Source: Metellina segmentata (Eukaryota; Arthropoda; Arachnida; Araneae; Tetragnathidae). Taken from it: DNA of 64,000 nt. The stretch covers positions 31,103,742 to 31,167,741 of the forward strand of contig OX375881.1 in assembly GCA_947359465.1 (NCBI GenBank), in the 5' to 3' direction. Below are positions 11,401 through 26,400 of this stretch, one piece after another. Both the position numbers and the translations under genes were made by a program. A model generated the notes under the pieces. The model was not told where the DNA came from, searched no databases, and saw only the letters and a list, made by a program, of their open reading frames with translations. How positions within the stretch are numbered: the first letter of the stretch is position 1; each line of letters starts with the position of its first letter.

Positions 11401-14400
11401 TCGTCATCAAGATATTGCCGATTTTTCAGAACGACACGAACAAAGTCTAGTCAGGTTTTACCTTATGACGAGATATCTGATATTGCCGATTTGTATCTGC
11501 GATGACGAGATCAAGATCTGGTCAGTTTTGCTGATGACTACCTCGTCGGGACAACTACCAGAAAGATTAAGTTGACAAAGAGTGTAGGTAGGCTTAATTT
11601 CCATTAAAAATAGTTACTTAACATTTTAGATTACATTCATATTTGGAAGAGGGAACTAGAATTTTCAGAGTGAATTAAATTAACAATCATATTAATTAGT
11701 TAAAGATGAATTGCCCACTGTGTCCTTAAATAGCTGCCCAACGTGTTGATAGACGTTAACGGTCTAAATGTTTTCGTCTCCTTCAGGTTACGGACATTTT
11801 TTTTAGCTTGGAAGAAGTTGGTTTTACTGTAAAATAATTTGAACGATAATTTTTTTCCCCCAGATCAGAATTGGCATTGGAACCACACAAAAGAGCCTCA
11901 GAAAAAAGTTAGAACAGAAAAATTGGCATCCTGCCAGCTGTCAAAGTCGCACCAAGGAAGTAAAGAATTCATGACCTATATCAGTGTCGTGAGAAAAATA
12001 TCCTAATCAGTGTGACCTGGACTTTGACAATATTTGAATATTTTTACATTTCTGTGACTTTTTTCTATTTAAAAGCAGGTTTGAAGTTCTGGGCCTAGTT
12101 TTTATTTTTTGAGAGCATTTTTTTTCTTGGGCATCGTTTGATTGAAATTTGATTTTCGTTTTTGTCATGCTTTCAAATTGGAACACTCAAAATCAAGATT
12201 AGAAGGTGATAGCAGGAAAAAAAATCGATATTAGCTCAATTTTGGGGTGTATCTTCGAAAAATGATATTTTGAGATAGATAAAATAGGTATTTGCACGTG
12301 CTTTCTTTCATTCCATGAGGCTTTGGTAGAGGGTTTTTGAGTGTCAACGTAAGCAAATTACCAGAGAGGACAAAATACGTATGATTAAGAACTAATTTGA
12401 TTATCACCACATTGTCGATACTTGGCGGCAGTTTTTTATATATACTCGACATGCTAAAATTACACTGCAGTAACGTGCTAAGCTACACCACAAGTTACGA
12501 ACTAGGTTATAGAAATACTAAGAAATGAAGATGCATAAAAATTCGAGCCCTTGCAAATAAAGATAAGTATGGGTTCATACATGAGTGAAAATGTATATGG
12601 TTCATACGTTTGTACACGGATAACTAAAGGATCTAAGTTACTTAATATAGATAAGGGCTTATACGTTGATGGTAAGTATGAGTTATGACGATGTGTTTGG
12701 TTCATATGTAAGTAAATACTATATGAAAGAAAGGAATTAAATTTTTTTTAAATTGTTAATTTGTCCATACGTTAGTTATTATAAGTATATGGTTAACACA
12801 TACGTATGTACTATATATTATTCCTGTGTTTGCAATTAGGAGACAGAAACCAGAAACGACTCCAATATACGCTGATGCTAATTTCCTAATTCTCGATCAC
12901 CTGTCCAGAAATATATTTTGACAGCTTACCGAAAGTAAAATTTGTGAGTTTGAAACTTATTTTAAAAGAAAACACGTGCACTCGCTTCCTCAATTCAGCT
13001 TCTGGACCCCCGGACTACCCAGATTTTTAATCTCCTGGTCCGATAGTACTTTTAGTGGTCTCAGAACAGCGGGCCACCAATGATTTCGAACGCTGCGTAT
13101 AGGGTATAATACATTTCATACGTTAATGAAGATATGCGGGTTCATAAATTAGTAATACATAGTTGGGTCCCAGAGCTCGGATCGATATGCAAAAATGTGG
13201 CCTGAAATATGCATTACAAAATACCAAAATATGTACTAAAACTTCAAAATATGCAAAATTACAAAAAAAAAAAAAAATTATTCTTACTCAAAGGTTAGCG
13301 AGGAGGATTAAGTGAAAATGAGCCACACTTTTACTCAATTAACACACAATTTTATTTATTAATTGCTTCACCCACTATCCTGGCGATCGTGGAGTGATTT
13401 GTTTTTTCCAACTCTTTACATAAATTAGGCAGGGGTCAATCGTTTTATCGACATCCAGATGGGGGAATCACCTATCTCATTTTGTATTCTGACATTCCTT
13501 CTCGTACACTGGCGTAATGTAGTTCTTTCTGAGTGTCGATTCAAGGGGAATTTCTTTACCTGTGTACTTCTTCAAGAAGGCTCTAAAATGTTCATTCTCC
13601 AACTTATAAAGAGTAATGTTGGATTTCAATATTGCCTCAAACTTTTATGCAATGAAAGGCTGTTGAACACTCTTATCCTTTTTGCGCCTTTTCCAATTTT
13701 TGCTTGTGAGTCGTAGTTGATTTAAATTTGATTGCTTCTGAAAACCTTCAATCCAAACGCGCTAAGTTTAAAAAAAAAATTGTTTTAAAAATGCCTAAAA
13801 ATAGAGAAAATTGTCCAGATATGCACAAGACATGCAAAAAAAAACCCTCAAATTTGCAAAATGGTCCCAAACATGCAAAATAAATTCGGGTTTTTTTGTT
13901 GTTGCAAATTGCTAAAAACACTCAATACGGATTTCTATCAACATTAGGGACTAAAAAAAAAGGTATGCAAAATCCGAGCCCTAGGCATAACATACACCCC
14001 ACAAACGTATTGCAAGTGTATCCCGATGAATAATTCCCAAGAGCGACTTTTTTTCATATAAAATAGTTATCTTTGGAACAAAGTTCTTAAATGTAGAAGA
14101 ATCATTATATAAGTAAGGAAGAGATTGGAACTGGAGTGGCCAAAAGACCCCCAGAGGAGCAGTGATTGAGTCTAGCATGACCTGAGAACACCTGTGGGTG
14201 TTTGTAACATCCTTTAATCCAGGGCTCGAAATACCCGGGTGCACAGGTGCACATGAAAATATAATTGTGCACCTAATTTTTTCCTACTAGGTGTACACAG
14301 TGCACCTAATTTAAAAACTTAGGTGCAGAAGGTGCACCTGAATTAAAAAATCTATTTCGAGGCCTGCTTTAATCCGCAAAATGGTTTTGAGGAATATCTT

Positions 14401-17400
14401 ATTCATCCCGATCTGATCAATTCTTCTAATGACGCGGTATTTCATCATCAGAATATTGCCAATTTTTGGTTAACGAGATCAAGAGTCAGTTTTCTTCTAA
14501 TGGCGAGGTGTCTCGTTGATAAAGATTTGGTCAGATTTGCTGATGACAAGATATACCCCGTCGAGACAATCACAAGAAGGGGGGGGGGTTAAGAACGTTT
14601 TCTGGAGACGTATTTGTGTGGATGGAAAGAATACTTCTGTAATTTGGACACTATGAGCTGTAGACCAGAGTTGGTGACACGATATTGACGAATTTTCATA
14701 CGTCTATAAAGATTTATGGGTACATGCTTTTTAGTAGATGCACAGTCTCAAAAGAACCTAATTTCGAGCACTAGTCATACTTTAGAACAGGACTCGACAT
14801 ACCCGGATGCACAGGTGCACATGAAAATAAAATTGTACACCTAATTTTTTTACGCTAGGTGCACGTAGTGCACCTAAAATTAAAAAAAAAAGGCGGGGAA
14901 CGTGTTTTATGTTATTTTGATGTTTGAACAAAATATTAGTATCGACCTCTCTCTCGCTCTAAAGGAACGTAATTAAAATTTCTAAATACAACCTATGCGA
15001 AAATAAAATAGCTGGGCCGTAACGGGTTTATACAGGAGGAAGGTTTACTTGAGCCACTGCCACCAGAACTTTCCGATGATCGAAACATTTTCCAGATGGC
15101 TCTGTTGAAGCGACTGTCGCGACAGCCGTGCGACGGAGAATTTAGATGTTTAAATATTTTTGGTTACTATCTACCACTAACCTATCTAAACATACCCACC
15201 TAACAATGTAGTTTACATTACATTAATGCTCTTGTATTACGATTTTTTAAAAGTGCTTCTAAAATATAACCTGTGCACCTAATAAAAAAAAATTAGGTGC
15301 ACCTGTATTAAAACATCTATTTCGAGGCCTGCTTTAGAAAATTCAAAGGTATTTTTTAATAGTGAATAGCATCCTCTACAAATTCAAATCCAAAAACGCT
15401 GCATAAGGGGACGTCTTTGTATCAAATTTAGCACGCAAAAAAATTTCTAATGGAAACTCCGTGTTTCGATGCCATAGTCAGATTCGGCATAGTTAAATTA
15501 GTCTAAATATAAAATTTTATGACTTTACTATCATATATCCCGAGATATTCAATGTTAAAGTTAGTTTCAATTTCAGGGATCATCTCCACATAGAAAGACG
15601 CTCTTCGTTGATCGAGATTAATTGTAGTTATAGTAACCCGAATTTCAAATTTAAGAACTATTTCAGACGTATTTTTCAGCAATCTGAGAATTATTATATT
15701 TATTATGCAAGTGCAAGTTAGCTGAGAATTACATTATAAAATTAACTATGGAAGTGTAAACGATTCTAGAAATATTATCCGAGGTTTATCAGGCGTTTTA
15801 TAAACTTTTGGTTTGTCCCTAAAATCGCAATAATTGGTAAAATTTAATGTAGCTCAAAAATTAACTATCGGAAGAAGCTGAATTTTGCATGGCCATACTA
15901 GAAGTCCTGAATCGATTCTCATAAAAATATAATAAGGTTACAATTCATATTATTTTCAAATATTAATTTAATAATTATTAATTGCGTACAAAAAACTATT
16001 TTTTAAATAAAATACTAGGGGGATTGTGTTTGGGTTCTTTAACAGTAACAAGGTACAAAATATCAGTGCTATAAAAATATTATTTAGGATTCATAAAAGT
16101 CTAACTGATATAACAATAGGAGATCCAATCTTTCTATCCTCATAACTAGGCAAGTCCTAATGACATGAAATTCGATATCTGAAGTTAAATTGTGATATCG
16201 ATTCGAAATTGTGTGTGAAAATAAGGGCTTCCTATTGGAAATTATGAAGTTGGTGCTCAATTTAATATAAAGACGGCCCCTTATTCAAATTTTATGAATT
16301 TGAATTAATAGACGTTAGTTTCTGTCAAATGTCATATTTGAATTTACTCGACTGTTAAAATTGCCCAAATGAAGAGGGGTGGTTAGGGTTTTTTTCGCGA
16401 CTGCATATAAAAATTCTAACGCACTAAACTGGAGGTACTTAGGGGTATTTGTGTTTGTGTACCTGTGATGCATCCCCTTTCGGGGCTCCTGTCGGTGTCC
16501 TCGTTGGCCGGTGGGGGGCTACTGGCCGTCGTGCTGTCCACGTCGCTGCCGTTCAGGTGGCTGACCGCCACTTGTGCGTGTTCGCTCTCGTGGATGACGT
16601 GGCCCATGCTATGGAAGTCGCTGCTGATGGACCGCGCCCACGGATTACCGACGCGCGGGGAGAAGGCACCTGAAAAACAACAACAGTCTCAACAACCGAG
16701 GACTTGAAAGTTGATCTAACCGACCACAGACGTGAAATATAACTTGACTAGACTATTGAGAGAAGCTACAAAAAGTGGGAACGACGTGTCGACTATTTGC
16801 GGCGTGCACGGGGAGTTCGCTTTTGTTCAATTATAGAGAAAAAAAAAACCACTAGTAGTCACGTGACTGAACTGTGAAAAATTGACTTGTTTGGACGATC
16901 AGGCATCTCATCTCGTTTTGGCGACAAAACATCGCATGGCATGGTAGGTGTGTGAATATGCATTTATGGCGACAAAAGTGGTGAAATAGCCTAGGTCTAC
17001 TACTCTAAGATGGTCAATCAATAGACCAATCAGGTGATAAAACAATGGATGGTCGTCTCATTCCGTATGCATATTCCAACATGGTTGCACACAACAATTC
17101 CTTTTTCCACTTCCCAGCCCAGGATATGAAGTATTGAACTATCGTCTAATATTTCGATCCAGTGAACTTACTCCAACTGCGCGAAAAGTGGGCCGCAAAA
17201 GTGGTGTAACGTCATGGTACTCCTTCTTAGGGGGACTTGAAATTCTTCCCTAACATGAACTGACAGTCTTCATTCCCCTTTATTCCCCGCACCATCTTCG
17301 ATTTCCAACTCCCTGTTTATACCTACGAAAGCTTTAGGAAACTCAAATAAATTCTGACCTAATCATTATCACCCGGAGACAGAGAGCCTTCGACCCAGGT

Positions 17401-20400
17401 GCTTCATGAAATACCAACACACGTCAGTTTACGACCGGATAGAATGAAGGGGTGTCCAGCAGCCCCCCCCCCCTTTTTGGTAACTGTACCCTGTTCTGCT
17501 CCGATGTAACCGTGGGACTGAAACCATTTTATCTGAATTTTGATTTTGCCTTAAATTGTTTTACCGCTAATTACCGTAAATTTAATGTAATCAAATGTGC
17601 TGTTTGTTTCAAAGCTGTAACATATTGCTGAGTGGATATAGGCATAGACATATGCCTAGATCTACTCGCCATAATTTAAATTCATACCAGGACGTAACAG
17701 TACATGGTTTTAATGAACAATTCATAAACATTGCCTTGATTTACTTCCTAGGGTTATTATTTAATAGCTCGATCATATGAACACCTCACTCCACCCATTG
17801 AAAAGGGACCTTAGGCCGGTGCACGTATCCAGTTTTTCAACGTGCGGCACCGAAGCCCAACTCTGCACACATAACCGTGAAATGACGCAAGTACTCATTT
17901 CGTGCAATTTGAGATGCATATTCTATCGAAGAAAAAAAGTTTATTTCGCTTACTTTGTGTAAAAAAAGTATATTTTGAAACAAAGTAGACGTTACTGGAT
18001 ACAATCATTTATTAATTTATATTTATATTTCATTTATTTATGAAACAAGGTAATTGAGACCAGAGACGCGTATGCGGCGAATTGCGGCGCCGTGGGGAGC
18101 TGCGGTACAAATTACACGCAAGTTGGACGTGCGGCGCCGCAGCGGTGCCGGAGGGATGTGTGCATTACTCCATTTGATCTAATGTATCTCAGACCGCACT
18201 TTCGTTGCGGCGCCGCACGTTGAAAATCCGGATGTGTGCACCGGGCCTATATGGTGTTTATCTTTATCTTTCGCATAACATTCAAGGCCTGTTTGCTGAA
18301 TTGCTTTTCACCATGCCTTTGTATCTATTTTAGCCAATTTTAAGAGTAGATTCGTGTTTGTTTGCTTGTGGTTCGCCATTCAAAGGATTCTTACCTACAA
18401 TTGTTTTTTTATTAATACGCCGCAATTATAACTGTATATTGAAGCAGCACATATTTAATAATATTAAATTTTTTGCTGTTGTTTTTATTATAGTATGTTC
18501 TAATTTTTCTACATAGTTTTTAAAAATTGAAAATGTAGGAAACTAAAAAAGAAAACGTTGGAGTCTCACAAATGCAGCTCATTCACTAAAAAGGACTAAT
18601 GACTATTGAAAGGTTAATAATCCCCAAATACGACTGCAGTATTTATTTAGTATATTGAAGCAACACATATTAAACAATACATATTTTGCTGGGTTTTCAA
18701 TTGAATAGGTAATGCAACTAGGAAAGAAAAGGCTTGTCTCACAACTGTACCGCCATCTCATTCATTAAAAAAATGACTAGAAACTATTTAAGGGTTAATA
18801 TGTCTCAATTATGACTACAGTATGCATTCAGTATCTTGAAGCAGCACATATTTAACATCACATTTTTTGCAGTTATTTTTGTTTTAGTATGTCTTAATAT
18901 CTACTATGTAGTTCTGCAAAATTGAATAATTAATGCAACGAGTATAACGAAAACGCTACTCTCACAAAATGAACCGTTATCTCATTCATTGAAAATGACT
19001 ATTGACTATTGGAGGTTTAATACGTTCCATGGTTCCCACACCTTTGTCCACAAAAAATTCAAGGACTTTGAAGGACTTTTCAAAACCAAAAAAAAAAAAA
19101 ATTTCAAGGACCTAAAACTTTTTATAACGACCTAAAGGTATAATACTTAAAACAAGGTATATGCAAAAATTGTCAAGTAAAAAGAAAAAATGTGAACAAA
19201 AATGACAATTTTTTTTATTCCATTTCCTTTACTCGTGCCTTCAACTGTGGTTAGTTTGATAAATATCACGTGGTGTCAAAGTGCGTAACACCGGCTTTAT
19301 TCAGAATAATGCTCTAATGGAGCACCTGCCGTGAAGGAAACTAGTCTGGACACGTTCTAACGCAATTCGAAATTACACAATTTTGTACTAGTCAAAAAAA
19401 TCAAGTACTTTCAAGGACTTTTTACCAAGTTGTGTAATTTTCAAGGACTTTAGAAGGCCCCTAGTTAGGAAAAAAAATCAAGGACTTTTCAAGGGACCGT
19501 GGGAACCCTGGCTTCAATTGTGACTACAGTATTTACGTATCTTCAAGCGGCACATGCATATTTAAAAATATTTCATTTTTTATTTTTGTTTCACACATGT
19601 ATTAGTACAGTTTTTAAAAATTGAATAATCAATGCATAAGTAACTACGAAAGAAAACATTCTCTCAAAAATGCACAGCTGCTCATTCATTCAAAAATGAC
19701 TAGTGACTATTAATACGCCTAAATTATGACTAGTATCTTGAAGCAGCACATATTTAGAGAAATATAATGAATATTTCCGTAATGAAACTTTAAGTGCCAA
19801 TGTTAATCTAATAGTAATGTTAAACAATCCTATAAAACGCTCTGAAGTATAGTGTAGCTGAGAAGGACCAGTCAGAGTATTTCGTTGTTGTAATGTTGGT
19901 ATAACAGCGGTGACAGGACGAGATATCATACGATAAAACGAGATTAGAAATTAGGTTGAATACATAGCCATGGATGGATTTCTTTAGTTTATCGCATGAC
20001 AAAGATAGATAAATTATTTTTTTTTTCAAAAAAATTTTAACTGCACTTGGAGAGTGTGATTTCCGGAGTTTGACCTTATAAACTCGTAGGTGGCAGTTCT
20101 TATTAGAAGCTTCTAATACTTCAGGAAGAACTATACAAATAAACGGTCTTCTCACCGTTCTGAAATTCTTCTTCAACATTTTTACGGGGGCTTTGGTTGC
20201 ATTTCAAGCTTTGTAGATAGATAGGTAATTTGGGTTTTATGGCGCAAGATTTCAAGCGTGGCTGATTATCGAAATGTAAAACCAACAATCCATACAGAAA
20301 AGTCTTCGGTGTTAACTTTTTGCAATTGCGCTTGTTTGATGACATAAGTTTCAAAGATTGTCATCACAAGCTTTAATAAATAGTGCTGGGGGTGTAATGC

Positions 20401-23400
20401 CTAGAAATATTCTTTTCGAGTCAACATTTAGACTTGACGATAACTGCGCCAACTTTTCAGTTTTTTTTTTTTTTTTTGGTACCCATCTAACTGAAAAGTA
20501 CTGATTGGTACTTTTCCGTTAACTGGGTAATAGACAAAAACCGCCAAATTACAGCGATAACTCAGCGAAACTAACAATCTTTAAAGAGTTTATCGTTTAA
20601 CGTTAATAGCAACCCTATAACAAATGCTTGGAAATATTCTTTTCGCGTCAACATTTAGGCTTGGCGATAACTGCGCCAACTTTTAAGCTAGGCAGGTTTT
20701 TGGTACACAGATAACGGAAAAGTACCCTTTTATCTTAGGGTACACACATTTAGAGACTAAATAAACACATCAATCGGTTGAAAGAATTGATTGGTCAATA
20801 GAGTCAAAACCTGTTAGAAGTCAGGTCGGGAAGATTGCAAGTTGCATAACGGATATATGAAAGTGAATCTCTTAGAACATTAAATCTTATGACTACCGGC
20901 TGTAGATATAACAAGAGCAATTCTTATAAATTTCCAAGTACAACTGCTGTTCTGGCCGTAGTCTAAAGGTTAAATTAGCCCGCAATTTACACTTGTTTTG
21001 ATTCATATTTAAAAGAGCGCACACAAATGGCGTTTTCAAAGATTCTTAACATTTTCCAGGGTGGCAACAAAATCCTTGAAAAAAAGTTCCCTGATATTTC
21101 CATGATTTCCCTGATAGTCTCACAAAAATTTCCCTGATTTAACAATTCCCTTAAGAAATGTTATGATCCTCGATTGGTATCGATATACCGTATCCACAAA
21201 ACACTATTTTTAAATATTTAGTGTCAAAGGGTGTAAAAGAATCATTCTCCACAAATATTTTATGTTTTTTTTTTCTATTTTAATTTTTTTAATTGTTATT
21301 GTTTGGAACCCTTAATGGAACTCTTAAAATAGCAATTCAAAAAACTGGAGAAAAAATTAAAAATATTTTGAAAAAGTAACTTTTTACACCTGAACCTACA
21401 TTGTCATACTATTCATCGAAACCAAATGCAGATATACATAAATAATTCTACAAAAATGTAATTGCAAACAAAAATAATTAATTTAATACACAAAAAATAT
21501 CATTTGTTGCACAAATTTCAAATTGTATCCCACAAGCCTCAAGGCAACAAAACACTGCAGCCGCGAAAAAAAAGGCGGCGGCGGTTTCCGCAGTGTTTAA
21601 AATTTACGACACTATGGTTCTTTTTTCGAATTACAATTTCAGCGAATACGATTTATTCGATTCACAAAAGCACTCATAATCGCGCATCTCAAAATAGGAC
21701 AAACAATAATAGTAGCCGTTTAAATTGTCAAAATTTCCCTGATTTTTTTTGTAAAATTTGGAAGTTTTCCCTGAGATTTCCCTGATTTTTTCAGAAATAA
21801 AAAGTTCCCTGAGAATTCCCTGATTTCCCGGTTTTCCAGGTTCTGTTACCACCCTGTTTTCGGAAAATTCGCTACCATTCTTGAAGTTGCTCTTTTCCAG
21901 GCTTTTGTAGAAACCGGTTACACAAAACTCTTTACATTTCACTGAACACTGGAGTTTAATTACCTCCAGTTCCAGATTGGTGCATACCTGTCCCAGGAAA
22001 CGCCGTACGCGAGTGCTCTTAGGAAGAGAAACTTAGTTTCCACAAACATAATGTAATACCTTATCTGTGTCTCCGAAGAATTCAAATGGGACTCAGTGGG
22101 TATGTCCATTGCACTAGCAACCTTCGAGTTTTAGGTGGCGTAAGTTCGATTCCTGACAGGGTGCATTCCTCTCCATTGGTGTATTTCTCTCTTTAAAAAA
22201 ATTTTCTGTCTTACCTTTTCTTTAGTAAAAACTTTCATTGCGTGTCTATTACTTTCAATTGTATGTCATGTTTGGCGCAGCCAAGCAGAATAGGGCCTTT
22301 GCGCCATCAAACCCCAAAACAACCAACTAACCCGAAAACTTATATTTGATCTTCATTTTTCAATAATATTCTTATATCTGCCGTTCAGAAAATTTAGTCC
22401 ACAAACGTTTTAAAAACCACTTAAAATTAAAACAAATTGTTTCTCTGGTCTAGTCCAGTGTTCATAGTCTAGTCTAGTGGTCTAGTACAGCTTGAATAAT
22501 CTAGTCCAGTGTTTCCCAACCTTTTTTGTGACATGCCCCACCTAAGCCTTTCTAAAATTCTTATGCCCCCCCCCCTATGTAACATATACATATTTTTTAA
22601 TATTAAAAAATTGAATTATTCACTTAAGAAACTTAAATGATAGGTTTTAGGAAGAAATCACTAGATACTCCGAATATTGACGAACTTTTTTCTTGCTTGC
22701 ACCACTCATTTTACTATAGGCTGAAAGAAATATATGTAAGATCAATTAAAAACTAAAACGAAAGTATGTGTTAAAACTAATGTGACATAGAGTAAACGTA
22801 TACTAAAAAATGCATATTTATTTAAATGTATATAACACATTTACCACACCGCCACCGCAAAATAACGTAATTTTTCCATTTGACAAATTTTTCAGGAAAA
22901 TTGTGCTTCTAAAATTAAACTAAATAAAAATAAAATCAAATACCAATTTAATCTATACAATGTATACATTTTTTTAATCAATAAAACTTTTACAACAGTT
23001 TTTACGGACGCCTATTTCAAATTAACACCAACTGAATGCTGCGAAACACTACAGAAGTTGCCACGGGCCATTCAGATGCGAACAACTGCGTTGTTTAGCG
23101 AGATTTTAAAGCGTCTGGGGATCCACACGGAGCCTGCCGTCTGCCGCAGGGAGGTTAACTTGACGACCCCAAAAACCCAGTTGATATTTTGGTCTCGTCA
23201 AACGAATTTATAATATTTATTGGCCGCGATTATTTAAGAATTTGCATTTTTCTTTCAATTTTGGCACCGAAATCTAGCATTGCATTTAAATGGCCCAGAG
23301 CAAAAGGGTTAAACTCGGTGTCGAGTCCATTTTAGAATTGCCCCCCTTAACAATCAAATAGCCCCACTGTGGGGCGTGGGCCCCACGTTGGGAAACATTG

Positions 23401-26400
23401 ATCTAGTCTACTGGTTAAGTATAGCGTTAATAGTCCAATGCAGCGGTCTAGTAAAGTGTTAATAGATGTAAGACTTCATGCTGTGCACCTGAGTTAGAAT
23501 AACCCACAAAATAAAATGAGAGCAATCAGGTATAAAAAAAACAATTCCGAGTCAGTCATAGAAAAGGGATGATTATTTGGCTTCAAGGGGGACAGATCTG
23601 TGAAAATGTTTTTCCTCAGAATTTTTCGTGTTTCGTCTTCTACTAAAAGTTAGTTTACCTAAGAATGATGACATAACTAGCCTCAGCAATTTCGACGACA
23701 TCCCACTGCCCCTAACAGATTATAAATTATATATTAAAAATAGACCCCATAGTAGTTTGTTGAATGGTAGTTAGGTGGTTAGTTAACGTGGGACTTCAAC
23801 ACAACAGGCAATTAGCGATGGTCCGATATCAACCCCGAAAAGGGAGATATAGGAGGACAACACATTGTAATTTTGAACCTGAGCTGGCACCCCATTCTCC
23901 AAACTTCCGCACCACGCCAACGTGAGGAGATTTAACGTGTCCCCACGACGGTCTTTCGTTTTATCAAGTTTCGAACTCGCAACCGTCCGGTAGCTAATTC
24001 GCTGCTCTACCAATTGTTCTACCATTTCCCCTGGTGGCAGACAGGGGAAAACCTTGTGGGTGGAACCGCTCTCAGACTGACAGAAGGTTCACAATTATTT
24101 CAATATAGTACACCGGGCTATTGGTGACAGCCCGGGGTCAACTCCGAATGTAAAGATCCGAGGACAACACCATATAATTTTTAACTACGGTCAAATGACT
24201 AGAAGGAGTGACTATTACAACACGGTATTATTAAGTGGAATTACTAGGAGTTATAAGATTTGAAGCATTAGTTCACCTTTCTCCTGTACCGCATGCTGCA
24301 ACAGGGATGCTGATATGTTGTTGGGAACGGCGCTGCAGTGACCGTTGCTGGGCGGCTTCTCTTTGCTCTGGAGGAGAATCTGCAGGGCGTTGTACAGGAC
24401 ATCCCCGCATCTCGGAGCTCGCTCGCAGAAGTCGTGTTTCTTCAGCAGGCACAGACCGCGACCTGCAAAGACGGGAAGACATCAGCTAAATAGTGTGAAT
24501 TCTACTTATGACCAAAATACATGTAAATACAATACCAGTCCAGAATTCTTTTAATAACCATGATAACTAGCTCCTGTAAACGACGTAATAATAGACGTGA
24601 AATATAAGTGGACTGAGCATTGCTATTGAGAGGAGCTTCAAAAAGTGCGAATCAACATGTCCACTAGTAGTCACGTGACTGCGATGTGAAAAATGGGTTG
24701 TCCTCTTATCGCCTCATGTGATGATATAACATCTGTCAGGGTTGGTGTTTGAATGCACGGATTCATCCACAAGGATCCATCAATCCCCAAGGGAAAGATC
24801 CGAAGACAACATTATGTAATTTTGAACCACGGTCAGACGACGCGACAGCACCTGAGCTGGCACCCCACTCCAAATTTTCACACCACGTCACGGTTAAGCA
24901 TGGAGTAGAGAGGATCGTTGGATGGTTTTATTTGGGGCAAGGGACAGGTCTGGCCCAAGCTACTTTTGTCCGTTAACCCTCCAAGTGGTTTCGACGAGAT
25001 ATCTGGTCTATTACGATACGACCAATATTTCTATTGACAAGATATCTCGTCACAAAGATATTGCCGATATTCTACGATGACAGTATCAAGATCTGATCAG
25101 TTTTATCTAATGACGAGATATCTCGTCCCAAAGATATCGCCGATATTTTACGATGGCAGGATCAAGATATCATATTTTTATAATGACGAGATATCTCGTC
25201 ACAAATATATTGCCGATATTTAACGATGGCAGGATCAAGATATTATCATATTTTTATAATGACGAGATATCTCGTCATAAAGATAATGACGATATTTTAC
25301 GATGGCAGGATCAAGATATTATCATATTTTTATAATGACGAGATATCTCGTCACAAAGATATTGCCGATATTTTACGATGGCAGGATCAAGATATGATCA
25401 TATTTTTATAATGACGAGATATCTCGTCACAAAGGTATTGCCGATATTTTACGATGGCAGGATGAAGATATGATCATATTTTTATAATGACGAGATATCT
25501 CGTCACAAAGATATTGCCGATATTTTACGATGGCAGGATCAAGATATGATCATATTTTTATAATGACGAGATATCTCGTCACAAAGATATTGCCGATATT
25601 TTACGATGGCAGGATCAAGATATGGTATTTTTTCTTTTGACGAGATATCTCGTCATCAGTTTTTGAAATGACAAGATACCTCGTCGAGACAACCACCAGC
25701 AGGATTAGGTAAATGAACGTACACACACACAAGGAAAGTTTTAGTGGCAAGGAAGAGGGAAATACACCCATGAAGGAATCGAATTTGCGTGGCCTACAAC
25801 TCGCTTGCTGGTGAGCAAACCCATTGAGGAACGTCGGCCAACAGATGAGAAGGGTATGGTACTTTAAAAAACTTTGCATTGGAAAAACACAAAACACGCT
25901 ATTAACGACGGTCCAGGATCGATCCCTAAGGGAAAGATCCGAGGACAACAACTCGTAATTTTGAACCACGGAACAGATCCCAGACCGTTGTCAGTAGCGC
26001 GTTCTGTTGCTCAAGTACGACGTTAACTAAAATTACCATTACCATGTTACCTTTGAAATGGTGTTACTATTTAGAAAGATAGACAACACGGGAAACTGAA
26101 AATTTTCAATTACAAAATTTTGGTAGGTTGGTGAATTAACGTCACACTGGAGCAAAACAACGTGCTATCTGCGACCATCTGGGTTCATTCCCGGGGACAA
26201 CACCGTGTCATTTTGAACCAGTCAGATGACGAGGTCAATACCTGGTTGGACTCCACCTCTCCAAACTTCCACACCTCACCAATTTGAGGGCACGACAGAT
26301 TTAACGTTCACCACCTACACGATGGTCTTTGGTGACCGCACAAGGCAATGTTATCAAGTAGGTCTTTAGGAGTGGGGTATCAGCTCCGGTGTTGCCTCTT

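Noticed and set aside
25153..25411. Plus-strand ORFs with repeated ISRHKD...RWQDQD words
   Set aside because: Product of the 76-bp repeat reading through; period and frame coincide locally.
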